DNA of 38,005 nucleotides from positions 1 through 38,005 of the forward strand of contig CANRCQ010000007.1 in the NCBI GenBank assembly GCA_947629145.1. Direction: 5' to 3'. The first letter of the stretch is position 1. Each line of letters starts with the position of its first letter. Under the pieces are notes generated by a model. It saw only the letters and a list, made by a program, of their open reading frames with translations, searched no databases and was not told where the DNA came from. Shown here piece by piece: positions 23,801-28,555 of this stretch. This DNA comes from an uncultured Clostridia bacterium. GTDB taxonomy: Bacteria > Bacillota > Clostridia > Christensenellales > UBA1242. Made by a program: the position numbers and the translations under genes.

Positions 23801-24097
23801 TATGCTAAGTTCTGGACACCTATTGGCACAAGAGAAAATATGTTTGGCGGACAATTCAACTTCAACAATCATACAGTCACAAACATCCAACTTTACAGAA
23901 CCGACTTCTCTCCAATTTACAGTTCTGGGTTGTTTGGCTACATAACCGCAGATGCACGAATCATTTTAAGCGAAACATCACTTTGGTATATTTATCTTAT
24001 CGTGGGGATTGTGCTTGGACTTATCATCCTTCTTATCATTTTGCTTCTTGTAAATCATAAGAAGAAAAAGCAACGCGAGCAAATGGCGAAGAGATAA
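5840..24097 (+). CDS. Giant secreted, membrane-anchored repeat protein (~6,085 aa): GLUG-like, InlB-B-repeat-like and MBG/YDG-like modules
   Basis: Continuous ORF (track start TTG 5837; GTG 5840 preferred after AAAGGTGG). Signal peptide VKRRVNFLMLIIFALCGIFAGIKLPTFVAHA; GLUG-like VGGLVGTMA repeats; B-repeat-like YNITFRPGDGFF...ISRNGYSFAGW and VTLNFNHDN...NPSRAGFMFKGWQKDG; MBG-like ATISLNKLSYVYGQ and ADVTFYVSNLTFAYGE; C-terminal TM IYLIVGIVLGLIILLIILLLVNHKKKKQREQMAKR. Confidence 0.93.
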   Translation: MKRRVNFLMLIIFALCGIFAGIKLPTFVAHASSQTASVWDGKIYERSDLTNADYYEEGSKVYIRSAKGFSYFANSVNKSTEYRTYSGMTVYLETDIDLAGKAWTPIGSGSGNVFQGTFNGAAEGQSQGHYIYNLSISGEFTYAGLFGITGSSARILNTHLRNVQINANASYVGAIAGSFASTDTNAFSSNSVEGNIFANSSVAVGGLVGTMAAAITSCFANVNINVNNTSCNVGGLVGTMAGSSLRTSFAEGEIEASAQNTGGLVGLASSTLSITDSYNAANIKATNGNFGGLVGDAENNITLNHTYNIGDLPAETSVQTFKRGALIGMVNSAATIQNSFYVYETSDIGICNSSTQEGNASSYSISNVYSIKKDSSSDRLAKTREFYLDTSRWAGTWDLTSLVPEWGISRNINSSYPYLIRTAAIVSANNDVSYMLSGSGTVDDPYIIETTGDLAAVAEFYNNGNGTNETYYFSLKNNISLLGRSWQPIGHSKAFNGVFDGNGHSITDLTCSLYEQYAYHGLFGQTENAVIKNLTMENVRFINDGQTGHAYGNFIGYVAGTTYLINCADYNSGQTIGAVATTGASQEKNLTVVYGKENVTISGSLIKDNLKLTGIAYNTAYEVTINGNGGIFYETYALENSTDISGGKVKKPYATDEGKPYYGEYKVIWEYARGAGQQHYFKLKDVGAIDASYGKSLLPVGTENWGENDVLYLRGKKLESFRYTRRGGESVVQQGDNIVIESSSQDSAAATIIEGIDANWQTATQTVRVYYNQYEKDNFNAEINRTAEYLNRFAADGNKSDEIISIDDDGLIYVDYKLEYNSLISDGANGKIFETLKYGDSLSVREGFEVGELYYDASFRNKVEKTSSGFVNGNFQKVYAKWVGQNITGSIDVKFNTNHNIDLQDAVQEIWFTSYYENGNDGTKDYTQFEPIESDFQSSIMATFDYEYTISDSMDDSGKFTISLKNGFQIEEGSEIVIENSPDTNFGVLTSNMGTTFTELQDFNSALFYNLVGKVTVSMTITPTTYDVGQFSIAPNLVFGVGPMEEMNITKTGENYRSNVSILSGAQYIDILSFADDQLKARLYEFQTSQSQVAEERRIPLYVGFDFKNKMLIFSNTDHDIVSCNFAESGTFYFTHGEQRTTYRWDTVQEKIGEEGGEDITETFYVIKKDSSIDNDFIVKYSTSYRGMLSFPARTNFVVVMDTTLQTADSMPIDFRYENIIGEEGDIADITVTNLIENSADPNRPFKGLWEFEKLLGVDEAANRKFQAFTTFEKAYLDIEFVTKAEDGTLKKLSNHAPSYTLYSVKTTPEGEETKEETNEFDISTSGKIQLDFTNTRYYEVVPEGTLYNQEDYTLKVEVESYNVEDLKDNQEFGEYLERFKNDNSIIFDIVKNDGKTLILDYTRERNEDGSFNLINGWQAGLYKLSIVCQDVQYTVNVRNVFVDVDGNVLDNVQDSGIQTKVSFLDTETVAGEDVATAEKTSLYTTDISISTELTENKGFVFRGWNFDGAEDFTDRTNIHSYATSLTFTLSQYNYSRFVEAQNEITISAVYTVKQVRILGYRSYSIQETDELGTHERFESGRLTYTLTQPEKEEIIYNYNTANIQQTLLNIWLSQNEYLYYYIIGYKIVNDRGTTLAIAKTDEGEDVYNALRDESDFDDPSFNSSRWDGFSLDDYLEYILRNDQTTSTSRTLYLSPILKRKNITLIFHSGTGDLGNQYGDEKNGTIYANTTPYATEVPNDKTFEIVNPASIIYLNTYNVDFSDRQIALDQVFYSRVGYTKPDSNYWAWKNINSSGTILYSQLSLIPQMYNFNGTSGEVHFYINWQVETYNITFRPGDGFFEDGDTFKTIQVEYDAMIRTEIPVNISRNGYSFAGWGIDGDENKKFFDEKGVLVGANIEYDGQTYFVNRLYKHAGNIVLLPIWSSQLFTIIVDYNSGTDIREQTSQTYTLLYGGSFAGIFNADGTLIEYNVSREGYLLDGFYVANEADDTIFQRITATTIFSSSLLGFQFAAFTDPQTVALTIYAKWRFDRTYFTLSMTNNRHESLDYIEAEQKVYFADYFAQDNITANNITVNSVYEGFNISISVEHTKLSLMLDEQPQEEFRDYFVVYNAGEYQVLFEVILTDQASKFNLGEVRRFSFSLYVNVNRARLLSDESLNDNIYAQNIVKIIEPFVDLQKAGIIQGQDLSTVVSRYKAYEGVDTFDQADDMQVYEYIMIKYYLLLTTNIANDYRAYKAWTYSDYLDYKQENETTVSTRIANLKFFTYYDYFNPTQTVELAEYLSGISLKAVNIENVNLTPTKVTLNSAVYTISPFTLYDVRVYVAESENVSNYNLNNDADGFYFEIGSGYVMPQVLTLKNKVENPSVYYSKYYSTREVLFELDYPTYEFEETTYYNYNGIYINAKLYSSDREVGQYSFKDKTNYLFFDEINVAIMEDDRLYNSRNFKLVLDEADIFTILDVTGVASVEVTAKYLTTQDDYATLSDVDEDILYISNITYNIGEDAVTLNPIDNPEAFTVGMHMSGDVQLYQIEENDSNRIFVYLNQFVTELVISTKQMRLTDYEYASLYKWSENQLYNVDGTMESSDTLTLTREQFDSAEEDELSQTIYYAIFTDLVYVEYNFNFPSSYSETNGTSSTLKLGESTYDSLYWPYEAGVGQCSSMFLMLNGNEYKITENREMLFRGDDGVFIGLNNSNRFQKVVFSCKWTISTTMNYIQLLHNEKIAVGTYKTLSYGQVVYLYNLNEDMFTYSYVWQKDIDGDYQTVSETNFLELANGGSADESGSFRLQIVAKIREEFYPCLDENSPKEYSVNADFSLEFIKNIIDNVEFSQQPVTYDAKDHAEEVTVTVVYRSWGNEDYGQQISRELTISQTDFIPLQVLLAEEETTVLRNAGIYTINLLIDDSKFEYGEITKTFQFVIDRREVDLDNSFTATKEFAASDPALDMNFAVRDEGSLIENITLSLTRGTDPSEDIGESGLYFALVGEEFKDNYIFKSNGVVLYDGETKPEALENSVGTFTITQADTLRLNYTITTDNPAIWTETYVKGGFNVAVSTSGDDFVLQIKQQDTVKHQFTLVLNDAINGIISSSKILQILKAHFDPTIRFIIGDKTFDVAEDCEIYNYSLSNGAQLSTYYRNVEISLDYKFQITQQIIDITGITYVKTFDNENTATISLEGEEINPEEYNGLYIEVLYYSVHADDSVMVGLSLNQAGESENKDNFTLSQTTAYWKVAKLTATMTLEIDTDKERYKTEVASHYKYGVLNVSNIKLGDFVKIKDVQKEDGTSVLRWLYEGFYSLTFNHDASSVSEQGFLYHGSYSLTPEYEFQDFEMTVNSLDFVVDVLEIEHNLSRNFVVITVLDKIAASYPETINLSTGEVLNLEYTVSGQTPDTSLPEGNYDFVFKADNGLVAKFLNDSVVVTINANNQALGVVKEAQAVYARIVDENVDTLNPDNLKVVYSRESYAFVLTDVTTLKLQKTGADFRTFNVRYFTRTNVDGVVSETAVDTSALGTVTITAGDMLAVGKYNLSISMREGSYVNIIFAENYAFEITQIVIDVEKLNIQKEFNYSRDITISEFSEKISGEDVSILARFEDLEIGDTKHVDLYLNGANRNNYTLSSTSIEDGQIKKAQATISLNKLSYVYGQISNMGTYEFAFTVNSNEQVVPSAGYKLSVEIQNATFSSSTNRYLDVGEYTVNVSGESANYEIQNATFEIEVTALEQSLLLENNGMITAIYGSLAARSDTVTYTMTSTLGEKFDVTLKREMGTQLGFYRILSNGFSSQDKNYILTKVEDTSIRGAFQITRQNQRVFVLFDDGTTTFEVLYNGFEYNRVNVILKTDGYYMTITHTSGLSQTLEKKLGFFYLEGGKYNKYEEEFTVEGLVATLEFMNYPLIKQKGEYNIQSVNATSSTHDVKMGKDGTLYAFTFVISKIELELKDEFSTQITKTFNFNDAVYDYEDASELFKGITTEDGLSAQVKFYTDNTYTTLAKFVGTNYRVVITVDGANAINYSIPDYLSMPDGGIPPQTVIGTIERADVTFYVSNLTFAYGEKFDLNSMVRYEVDFVFDEAALTEYKKQRTWELELIYNYDGPLSTTGNLPANEYSLTLNFNATDFKVLKYVTDNSESETLQAKLAITRRKLQLIEKSTPFEDMFVKTYDETPDVVNAFTSGVANFDISGVLTDDDVQVLSAEFENEKVGNPKKVRFVLKGADKDNYVLDDYAFGAINPIEIDIVFNYEDPIYSSVDEIGAPQLSSIGYPFVSTNNLTSNSLDERTKTGRSFPSMLYNNLGFDFAYWTLDFNIVDNPTKVEKLKELIAKAGLTLDIRSNEAEGLFKVQVSNNAKTVEFIGLLVKEQEQFPEFYFKSNSKIQIVFQPNWDPQIEKLEVVATDENGNEMPVGVISVNGSVDADSYSQEFDYDASIDVKVKAVSHAFYFGFYIKVEDEWVNAQNVEGVMISYSTDYDMLLQMHIKENTQIQARFSIQKVAVDISLADFENAELTSSNFVDDDGDKVYTWNTDYFTLLNVQVSALPSITRTGYQHLGYTHRGTLLESERMLSELVTDINQSTSITLVPLFERQKIEVTLNFNHDNVENVTIIVEYGLAYKTSADWEENKNPSRAGFMFKGWQKDGVTIDENNAVTEAHTLVAQWEVLKFTLKFVVENAEISNSSHEFEFDGTNIYQATDVEFEEEITFKVTANAGYMISSTWADEFDVEFDDTRDTIASVTFKMPNYDGDVYEYTLPIIPVSNRITITGEHIGLIEAYNNSTSENIDVAGSSFYIETDNRFTITLTAELGYEFEQDITLSVEGIQKTVNIVEKQLVIEIESVNSNVDITITTKRSLNDVTIAFDEILQIKNIIVEGTTYLTSGLQPFKVVTGEEFVFFVTFEYGYSFDRVESEQFTHSENLDDSGLYEEGVYRVVVSNINQSGTVTIYSTTAIFTISTEVITWDSNHDRVTVDGNIAYINGDIVPVSANYQDTVTFTYREASNYYFAGWSKDGIEIFSSLKELVYTVEKDETIYAIFSASHYLISLATLSVSEVSVETHMETLYTELRGLSAGRYTNLDGTDIQSVQLYFGTNAVVMFYVPQGFIYSGYGYYNTENQFIYIDQNPSNERIIEVNITTQTVGENVFRIYFVVSAYSVSIDVQTQIRINETRQDNNMIGIAQLVGANGESVKENGYIEGSRAHYEGAYIPTDFHNFTVISYTGDRIYIRVEIQRDGYVFDGLVCTDYSVIIAKTRNEDIIYEVSNFVGDVDKHISLYVVFKPIINMVELTFEHNSTTVEGGVFEVSPAGEEYAGMISTSGNSRPSVNVYAFTDSKFVVHAYIKLGYYVNDASNLVIIDENLIVESGATYTKFSEAQILQSGFTGMVSFTISGFMHTQSIKIVLNAQTYTVKLRDGNTEKEDGGTLLATIKNVEFGSLIDLTNDGHITIEDGRLSFVGGKLNVIVEQDKYNFEGYFTQPSGAGVRYFDSHGNILSTWQESGFSFNQRTKLYERSANAVFKENGEIEISLYLYMSYLKTKIRFAIIPDIQTNITAQDIVSGVNVYNSWYYSSQPLYMEVTFGTNIYFNAPEIAGYAFYRFVINQRPAGGDWFAPAYSYSERTPWSTNQLDNFVECEVQIVYFAQVDIRIIGGEANPIITQQDSNSQALNLLEKYYVDTSKSFTLNANPVEGYEFISWTNTSTGYTSGREIITQQIQKRVIFIMVLEGLPVNLDFTDYETKFGQIVQVRITPKNGTTSAYSLGHYNNAGDFVKDVSTYTAHVGDYIEFVLNVERGFAVVWDSPENMQFSRFENQRYYFKLELIGHIATYETLNIIPRFEDEILSVYINEKFADDQIIENAFDLNDESLAGAITNANGVTVKSIVADKNADITLLSVVNPKYRITNIKIQNYGLEYNDMDTIFHDGKITITKAYRAGKAEPIIGTISLVVEYSRLLWENDFLVDTNLSGAGTDRNPYQISNSSQLTLMMQLVNSGAVNESGLSYKNASYILTDDIDLYAKFWTPIGTRENMFGGQFNFNNHTVTNIQLYRTDFSPIYSSGLFGYITADARIILSETSLWYIYLIVGIVLGLIILLIILLLVNHKKKKQREQMAKR
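6448..6563 (+). repeat. 29-bp exact direct repeat (two copies, 87-nt period) inside GLUG-like region
   Basis: TGTTGGTGGACTTGTTGGAACAATGGCAG at 6448-6476 and 6535-6563; encodes VGGLVGTMA twice. Confidence 0.85.
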
Positions 24098-24125
24098 AAT
24101 ATTTTTGCAGCAAAATAAATATAAT

Positions 24126-24164
24126 AAAGCAAGGAGTTTTTATGAACATCTTCCTTGCTTTTTT
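24126..24164 (+). promoter_or_regulatory. Perfect 10-bp hairpin followed by a short T-run, overlapping RBS and start codon of uppP
   Basis: AAAGCAAGGA (24126-24135) pairs with TCCTTGCTTT (24152-24161); SD AAGGAG lies in the 5' arm, ATG (24142) in the loop. Confidence 0.6.
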
Positions 24165-24900
24165 GTTTTTGGGGCTTATTCAAGGACTGACGGAATTTTT
24201 GCCAGTGTCATCTTCTGGGCATTTAGTTTTGTTTTCCAAGATTTTTCATGTTAAAGAAAGTCTGTTTTTGTCCATTCTTTTACACGTTGCAACTCTTTTG
24301 TCGATTGTTGTCGTTTTTTATAAAGATATTTGGCAGATGATAAGGCATCCACTTTCAAAGCAGACAATTTATCTTGTGGCAGCCACAATCCCAACTTGCC
24401 TTATCGTGCTTGTGCTTATGCCACTTGTAAAGGCATCTTTTATGGGCGGAATGCTTTCCGTTTGTTTTGTGATAACCGCCACAATTTTACTTTTTTCTGG
24501 AATGCTTGCACAAAAGAAAAACGAAAAACTCAACCTAAAAACTGCAATTTTCATGGGAATTGCACAAGGTTTTGCAGTTTTTCCGGGGATTTCGCGTTCT
24601 GGAAGCACAATTTCCGCAGGGCTTTTGTGCGGAAAAGATAAACAAGAAGTCGCAAAATTTTCTTTTTTAATGTCAATTCCAGTCATCTTTTTGTCGCTTG
24701 TCATGGAAGTGTATGAAATTTGTGTTGATGGACAGACTGTTGTGGTGGAATTTTTGCCAGTTGCCCTTTCCTTTTTGACGGCATTTTTAGTTGGCATTTT
24801 TGCAATCAAAGTTATGATTAAACTCACTTCTAAATACAGTTTAAAATATTTTTCCTTTTATCTTGTTGTAATTTCAATTGTGTCACTATTTTTTATTTAA
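24142..24900 (+). CDS. uppP: Undecaprenyl-diphosphatase (UppP/BacA)
   Basis: GLTEFLPVSSSGHLVL and FPGISRSGSTISAG signature motifs; multi-TM; RBS AAGGAG. Confidence 0.95.
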   Translation: MNIFLAFLFLGLIQGLTEFLPVSSSGHLVLFSKIFHVKESLFLSILLHVATLLSIVVVFYKDIWQMIRHPLSKQTIYLVAATIPTCLIVLVLMPLVKASFMGGMLSVCFVITATILLFSGMLAQKKNEKLNLKTAIFMGIAQGFAVFPGISRSGSTISAGLLCGKDKQEVAKFSFLMSIPVIFLSLVMEVYEICVDGQTVVVEFLPVALSFLTAFLVGIFAIKVMIKLTSKYSLKYFSFYLVVISIVSLFFI

Positions 24901-24946
24901 GCATATAAAAAACACCTATTAAATATATATAAAAAAGGGGTGTGTT

Positions 24947-27544
24947 TTGGAATTTTATCAACAGGACATAAAAAGTTGTTTATATAATTTAAAATCAAAC
25001 TTGTCTGGGCTTTCTTCGGCGGAAGTTTCTTCGCGGCTTGATGCGGCAAAAGCGCTCAGCATAGAAAAAAGCAAAAAAAGTTCTTTCTTGGCAAAGTTTT
25101 TGGCGCAAATTAAAGAACTTATGGTGCTTGTGCTTTTGATTTCTGGTGTGGTGTCAATCGTCATTGGGGTGACGGAAAATTCAAGCAGTGAAATCATTGA
25201 TGGCGTGATTATTCTTGGAATTGTGGTTATGAACGCGCTTTTTGGGGTCTATCAAGAGCGTAAAAGTGAAAAGGCGATTGAAAGTTTAAAGAACATGACA
25301 AAGCCGCAAGCGGTGGTGCTTCGTGACGGCAAAGTTTGCAAGATTAAAACAAGCGAACTTGTGCATGGAGATATTGTCTGTTTGGAAGCAGGCAGCATTG
25401 TCCCAGCCGACCTTAGACTTAGCGAAACGGTCAATTTGAAGATAAACGAAAGTTCGCTCACTGGCGAAAGCGAAGGGGTGGAGAAACATTGTGACATCAC
25501 ATATGAAAGCGCTGTGCCACTTGCCGACAGGAAGAACATTGCATATCAAGGCAGTGTGGTTGAAAATGGGCATGGTAAGGGAATTGTGTTTGGCATTGGC
25601 AAGGAAAGCGAACTTGGAAAAATTGCACAAAGCATAAAAGAAACAAAGAAAGAACTCACACCCTTGCAAAAAAGCATTCAGGGAGTGGGAAAAGTTTTGA
25701 CTTACATCATTCTTTTGATGGCGACAATTACATTTATTTTGGAAACTATTGCAAATCCTTCACAAGTTTTACAGGCCTTTCTCACGGCGGTGGCAATTTC
25801 AGTGGCGGCAATTCCAGAAAGTATGCCAGCCGTGATTACAATCATCATGAGCATGGGCATATCAAAACTTTCCAAACAAAAGGCAATCATAAAACATATG
25901 TATGCTGTGGAAACACTGGGTGCGTGCGATGTTATTTGCAGTGACAAAACAGGCACAATCACGCAAAATAAGATGAAAGTGCAAAAATTTTTCACTTTTT
26001 TCAAAGAAAATTCGCAAAATTTCGACATTTTTTTAAAAAACATGGTGCTTTGCAACGATGCCCAGCGCGGTGCAAAAGGCTTTGTTGGTGGCTCAACCGA
26101 AGTTGCGCTTTTAAACTTTGCACAAAAACACAAGGTTGACATTGAAAAGGAAAGGTTGAAAAATCCGCGCATAGATGAAATATCTTTTAACTCACAGCGC
26201 AAAATGATGACCACTTTAAACTCTGTTTCTGGCAAAAGAATTTGTTTTTCAAAGGGCGCACTTGACAGAATTTTGCAGCGCTGCGACATGGTGCTTACAG
26301 AAAATGGAGTTGTGGAACTTGACGAAAACATGAAACAGCAAATTTTGTTTGAAAACAAAAAGATGTGTGAAGATGCGCTTAGGGTGATAAGTTTTGCCTA
26401 CTTGCCGTGTGAGAAATTGGAAGAAAAAGGCATGGTGTTTGTTGGACTTTGTGGAATTCAAGACCCACCACGCAAAGAGATTTTAGATGCTGTTAAAAAG
26501 TGCAGAAAGGCTGGAATGCACGCCGTGATGATAACTGGCGACTACAAAGACACCGCCTTTGCGATTGCAAAACAAGTGGGGATTGCAAATGATGAAAGCG
26601 AAGTTATTTCTGGCGAACAGATTGACGAATTTAGTGACGAAGAATTTAAAAAGATTGTTGAAAAAACTTGCGTGTTTGCAAGGGTCAGCCCTGCGCACAA
26701 GGTGAGAATTGTTCAAACACTTAAAGAAAATGGGCATATTGTTGCAATGACTGGGGATGGTGTGAATGATGCTCCATCTTTGAAAAAGGCGGACATAGGC
26801 ATTGGCATGGGAAAAACTGGCACGGATGTGACAAAAGAAACTGCGGATGTGCTTATCACAGACGACAACTTTGCAACGATTATTGTTGCGGTTGAAGAAG
26901 GGCGAAAAATCTATTCAAACATTCAAAAGACGATAAAATATCTGTTTTCTGCAAATATGGCGGAGATTTTGTCCCTTTTCTTTATCACAATTTTTCTTCC
27001 TGGAAAGACATTTTTGCTTCCTGTTCAAATTCTGTTTGTAAATCTTATCACAGACAGCCTTCCTGCGATAGCGCTTGGCATGGAGAGTGTGGAAAGCGAT
27101 GTTATGACACTTCCGCCGCGAAAGAAAGGGGAAGGGCTTTTCTCCGGTGGCATGGGTGTTTCGCTTTTGGTGCTTGGGGTGGTGCAAACCCTTCTCACAC
27201 TGGGCGCGTATTTAATTGGGCTTTTCTTAGTGGGACAGCAAACCGCAATCACAATGGCTTTTTACACGCTAAATCTTATTCAACTTTTCTATATGTTCAC
27301 GGCGCGCACAAAGGGGAGTTGCTTCAAATCCAATCCGTTTAAAAACACCTTTTTCAACATCTCACTTGGCGTGGGGCTTGGGCTTATATTTTTGATGGTT
27401 GTCACTCCACTTGGCGAGATTTTAAAACTTGCAAAACTTGACGGCTTTTGTTGGGCGATTGTGCTTGTTTTTTCAATTTCAATTATCTTCATTGGCGAAC
27501 TATATAAACTTGTTGAAAGAAAACTTAAAAATACTTCCAAATAG
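24947..27544 (+). CDS. P-type Ca2+-type cation-transporting ATPase (type IIA-like)
   Basis: TTG start after AAGGGG; SDKTGTITQNKMKVQ, TGES, MTGDGVNDAPSLKKADIGIGMG; TM4 VAAIPESMP; TM6 NLITDSLPAIALG. Confidence 0.93.
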   Translation: MEFYQQDIKSCLYNLKSNLSGLSSAEVSSRLDAAKALSIEKSKKSSFLAKFLAQIKELMVLVLLISGVVSIVIGVTENSSSEIIDGVIILGIVVMNALFGVYQERKSEKAIESLKNMTKPQAVVLRDGKVCKIKTSELVHGDIVCLEAGSIVPADLRLSETVNLKINESSLTGESEGVEKHCDITYESAVPLADRKNIAYQGSVVENGHGKGIVFGIGKESELGKIAQSIKETKKELTPLQKSIQGVGKVLTYIILLMATITFILETIANPSQVLQAFLTAVAISVAAIPESMPAVITIIMSMGISKLSKQKAIIKHMYAVETLGACDVICSDKTGTITQNKMKVQKFFTFFKENSQNFDIFLKNMVLCNDAQRGAKGFVGGSTEVALLNFAQKHKVDIEKERLKNPRIDEISFNSQRKMMTTLNSVSGKRICFSKGALDRILQRCDMVLTENGVVELDENMKQQILFENKKMCEDALRVISFAYLPCEKLEEKGMVFVGLCGIQDPPRKEILDAVKKCRKAGMHAVMITGDYKDTAFAIAKQVGIANDESEVISGEQIDEFSDEEFKKIVEKTCVFARVSPAHKVRIVQTLKENGHIVAMTGDGVNDAPSLKKADIGIGMGKTGTDVTKETADVLITDDNFATIIVAVEEGRKIYSNIQKTIKYLFSANMAEILSLFFITIFLPGKTFLLPVQILFVNLITDSLPAIALGMESVESDVMTLPPRKKGEGLFSGGMGVSLLVLGVVQTLLTLGAYLIGLFLVGQQTAITMAFYTLNLIQLFYMFTARTKGSCFKSNPFKNTFFNISLGVGLGLIFLMVVTPLGEILKLAKLDGFCWAIVLVFSISIIFIGELYKLVERKLKNTSK

Positions 27545-27557
27545 GAAGTTTTTTTTA
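27533..27557 (+). terminator. Terminator overlapping ATPase stop codon
   Basis: ACTTCC-AAATA-GGAAGT followed by TTTTTTTT. Confidence 0.85.
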
Positions 27558-27586
27558 TTTTCTTTGCTTTTTATGTGGAAATATGA

Positions 27587-27598
27587 TAAAATTAAGTT
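27587..27598 (+). promoter_or_regulatory. Extended -10 (TGaTAAAAT) ending 6 nt before the holB ATG; predicted leaderless start
   Basis: TAAAAT at 27587-27592, TAAGTT, ATG 27599; no SD possible. Confidence 0.55.
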
Positions 27599-28555
27599 AT
27601 GAATTTGACCGAAGTGATAAAATCGCAGCAATTTTTCAAAGATTTGACATTAAAGAAAGAAAAAAACATTCTTTCAAATGCCATAATGTTTTTCTGTGAT
27701 GACGATGTGACAAGCAAAACAGTTTTGATTTTGTCCGCACTTTTGTTTGAATACAAAACCTTTGACCTTATGAATGAAGCCAGTGCAGAGTTTCTTCGCA
27801 TAGAAAACGGCGCGGATTTGGACATCAAAATTTTTCCAAAGGGGAATGACAAATTGAAAGTGGCGGACTCGAATGAAATTGTTGCGGACTGCTATGTAAA
27901 GCCTGTGAATTTGCCATATAAAATTTACATTTTAAACAATTTTGACTATTCCACAGACGAAGCACAAAACAAACTTTTGAAAGTGTTGGAAGAGCCACCA
28001 GAAAATGTTTATTTTCTTCTTTCGGCAAAAAGTGAAGACAGAGTTCTGCCAACGATAAGGTCGCGCTGTGACAAAATAAAGATAAATCCACTTGCAAAAA
28101 GCGAGATTGAAAAGGTGTGTCAAGACCCCCTTGCGGTTGTGCTTGGCGGCGGACATCTTGGAAAAACCCTTCATTTAAGCAAGATGGATGATTTAAAAAG
28201 CATTGTCAATTTTGCCGTGTCGATTTTGTGCGAACTTAAAAACAGCAAGCAAGTTTTGCAATTTTCAAATGAGTTTTTAAACTATCAAAGCGAACTTGAC
28301 CTTATTTTAAATGTGATTGCACTTTGTTTGGAAGACATTTTAAAATTAAAATGCGAAAGTGAGAACTTGATGAAACTTTATATGTATAAAGACGAACTCA
28401 AAGAAGTGGATGCGGAATATTCTGTTAGGGCAATTTGTGAGATTGAAAAACTCATTTCCACTTTGCGTGAAAAACTTGAATTCAACGCAAATCTCACGGT
28501 CACTTTGGACAATTTTTTACTTAAAATTTTGGAGGTTAAATACTTATGCAAATAG
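27599..28555 (+). CDS. holB: DNA polymerase III delta' subunit-like (HolB)
   Basis: YKIYILNNFDYSTDEAQNKLLKVLEEPPENVYFLLSAKSEDRVLPTIRSRCDKI; followed by ricT/yaaT as in other Firmicutes. Confidence 0.88.
   Translation: MNLTEVIKSQQFFKDLTLKKEKNILSNAIMFFCDDDVTSKTVLILSALLFEYKTFDLMNEASAEFLRIENGADLDIKIFPKGNDKLKVADSNEIVADCYVKPVNLPYKIYILNNFDYSTDEAQNKLLKVLEEPPENVYFLLSAKSEDRVLPTIRSRCDKIKINPLAKSEIEKVCQDPLAVVLGGGHLGKTLHLSKMDDLKSIVNFAVSILCELKNSKQVLQFSNEFLNYQSELDLILNVIALCLEDILKLKCESENLMKLYMYKDELKEVDAEYSVRAICEIEKLISTLREKLEFNANLTVTLDNFLLKILEVKYLCK

Noticed and set aside
24907-24949. Imperfect hairpin (ACACC/GGTGT plus A/T pairs) over the ATPase RBS and TTG start
   Set aside because: Short, bulged, A/T-dominated pairing with a long loop; could easily arise by chance.
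25702-26358. 218-aa minus-strand ORF opposite the P-type ATPase
   Set aside because: Shadow ORF of a confidently identified gene.
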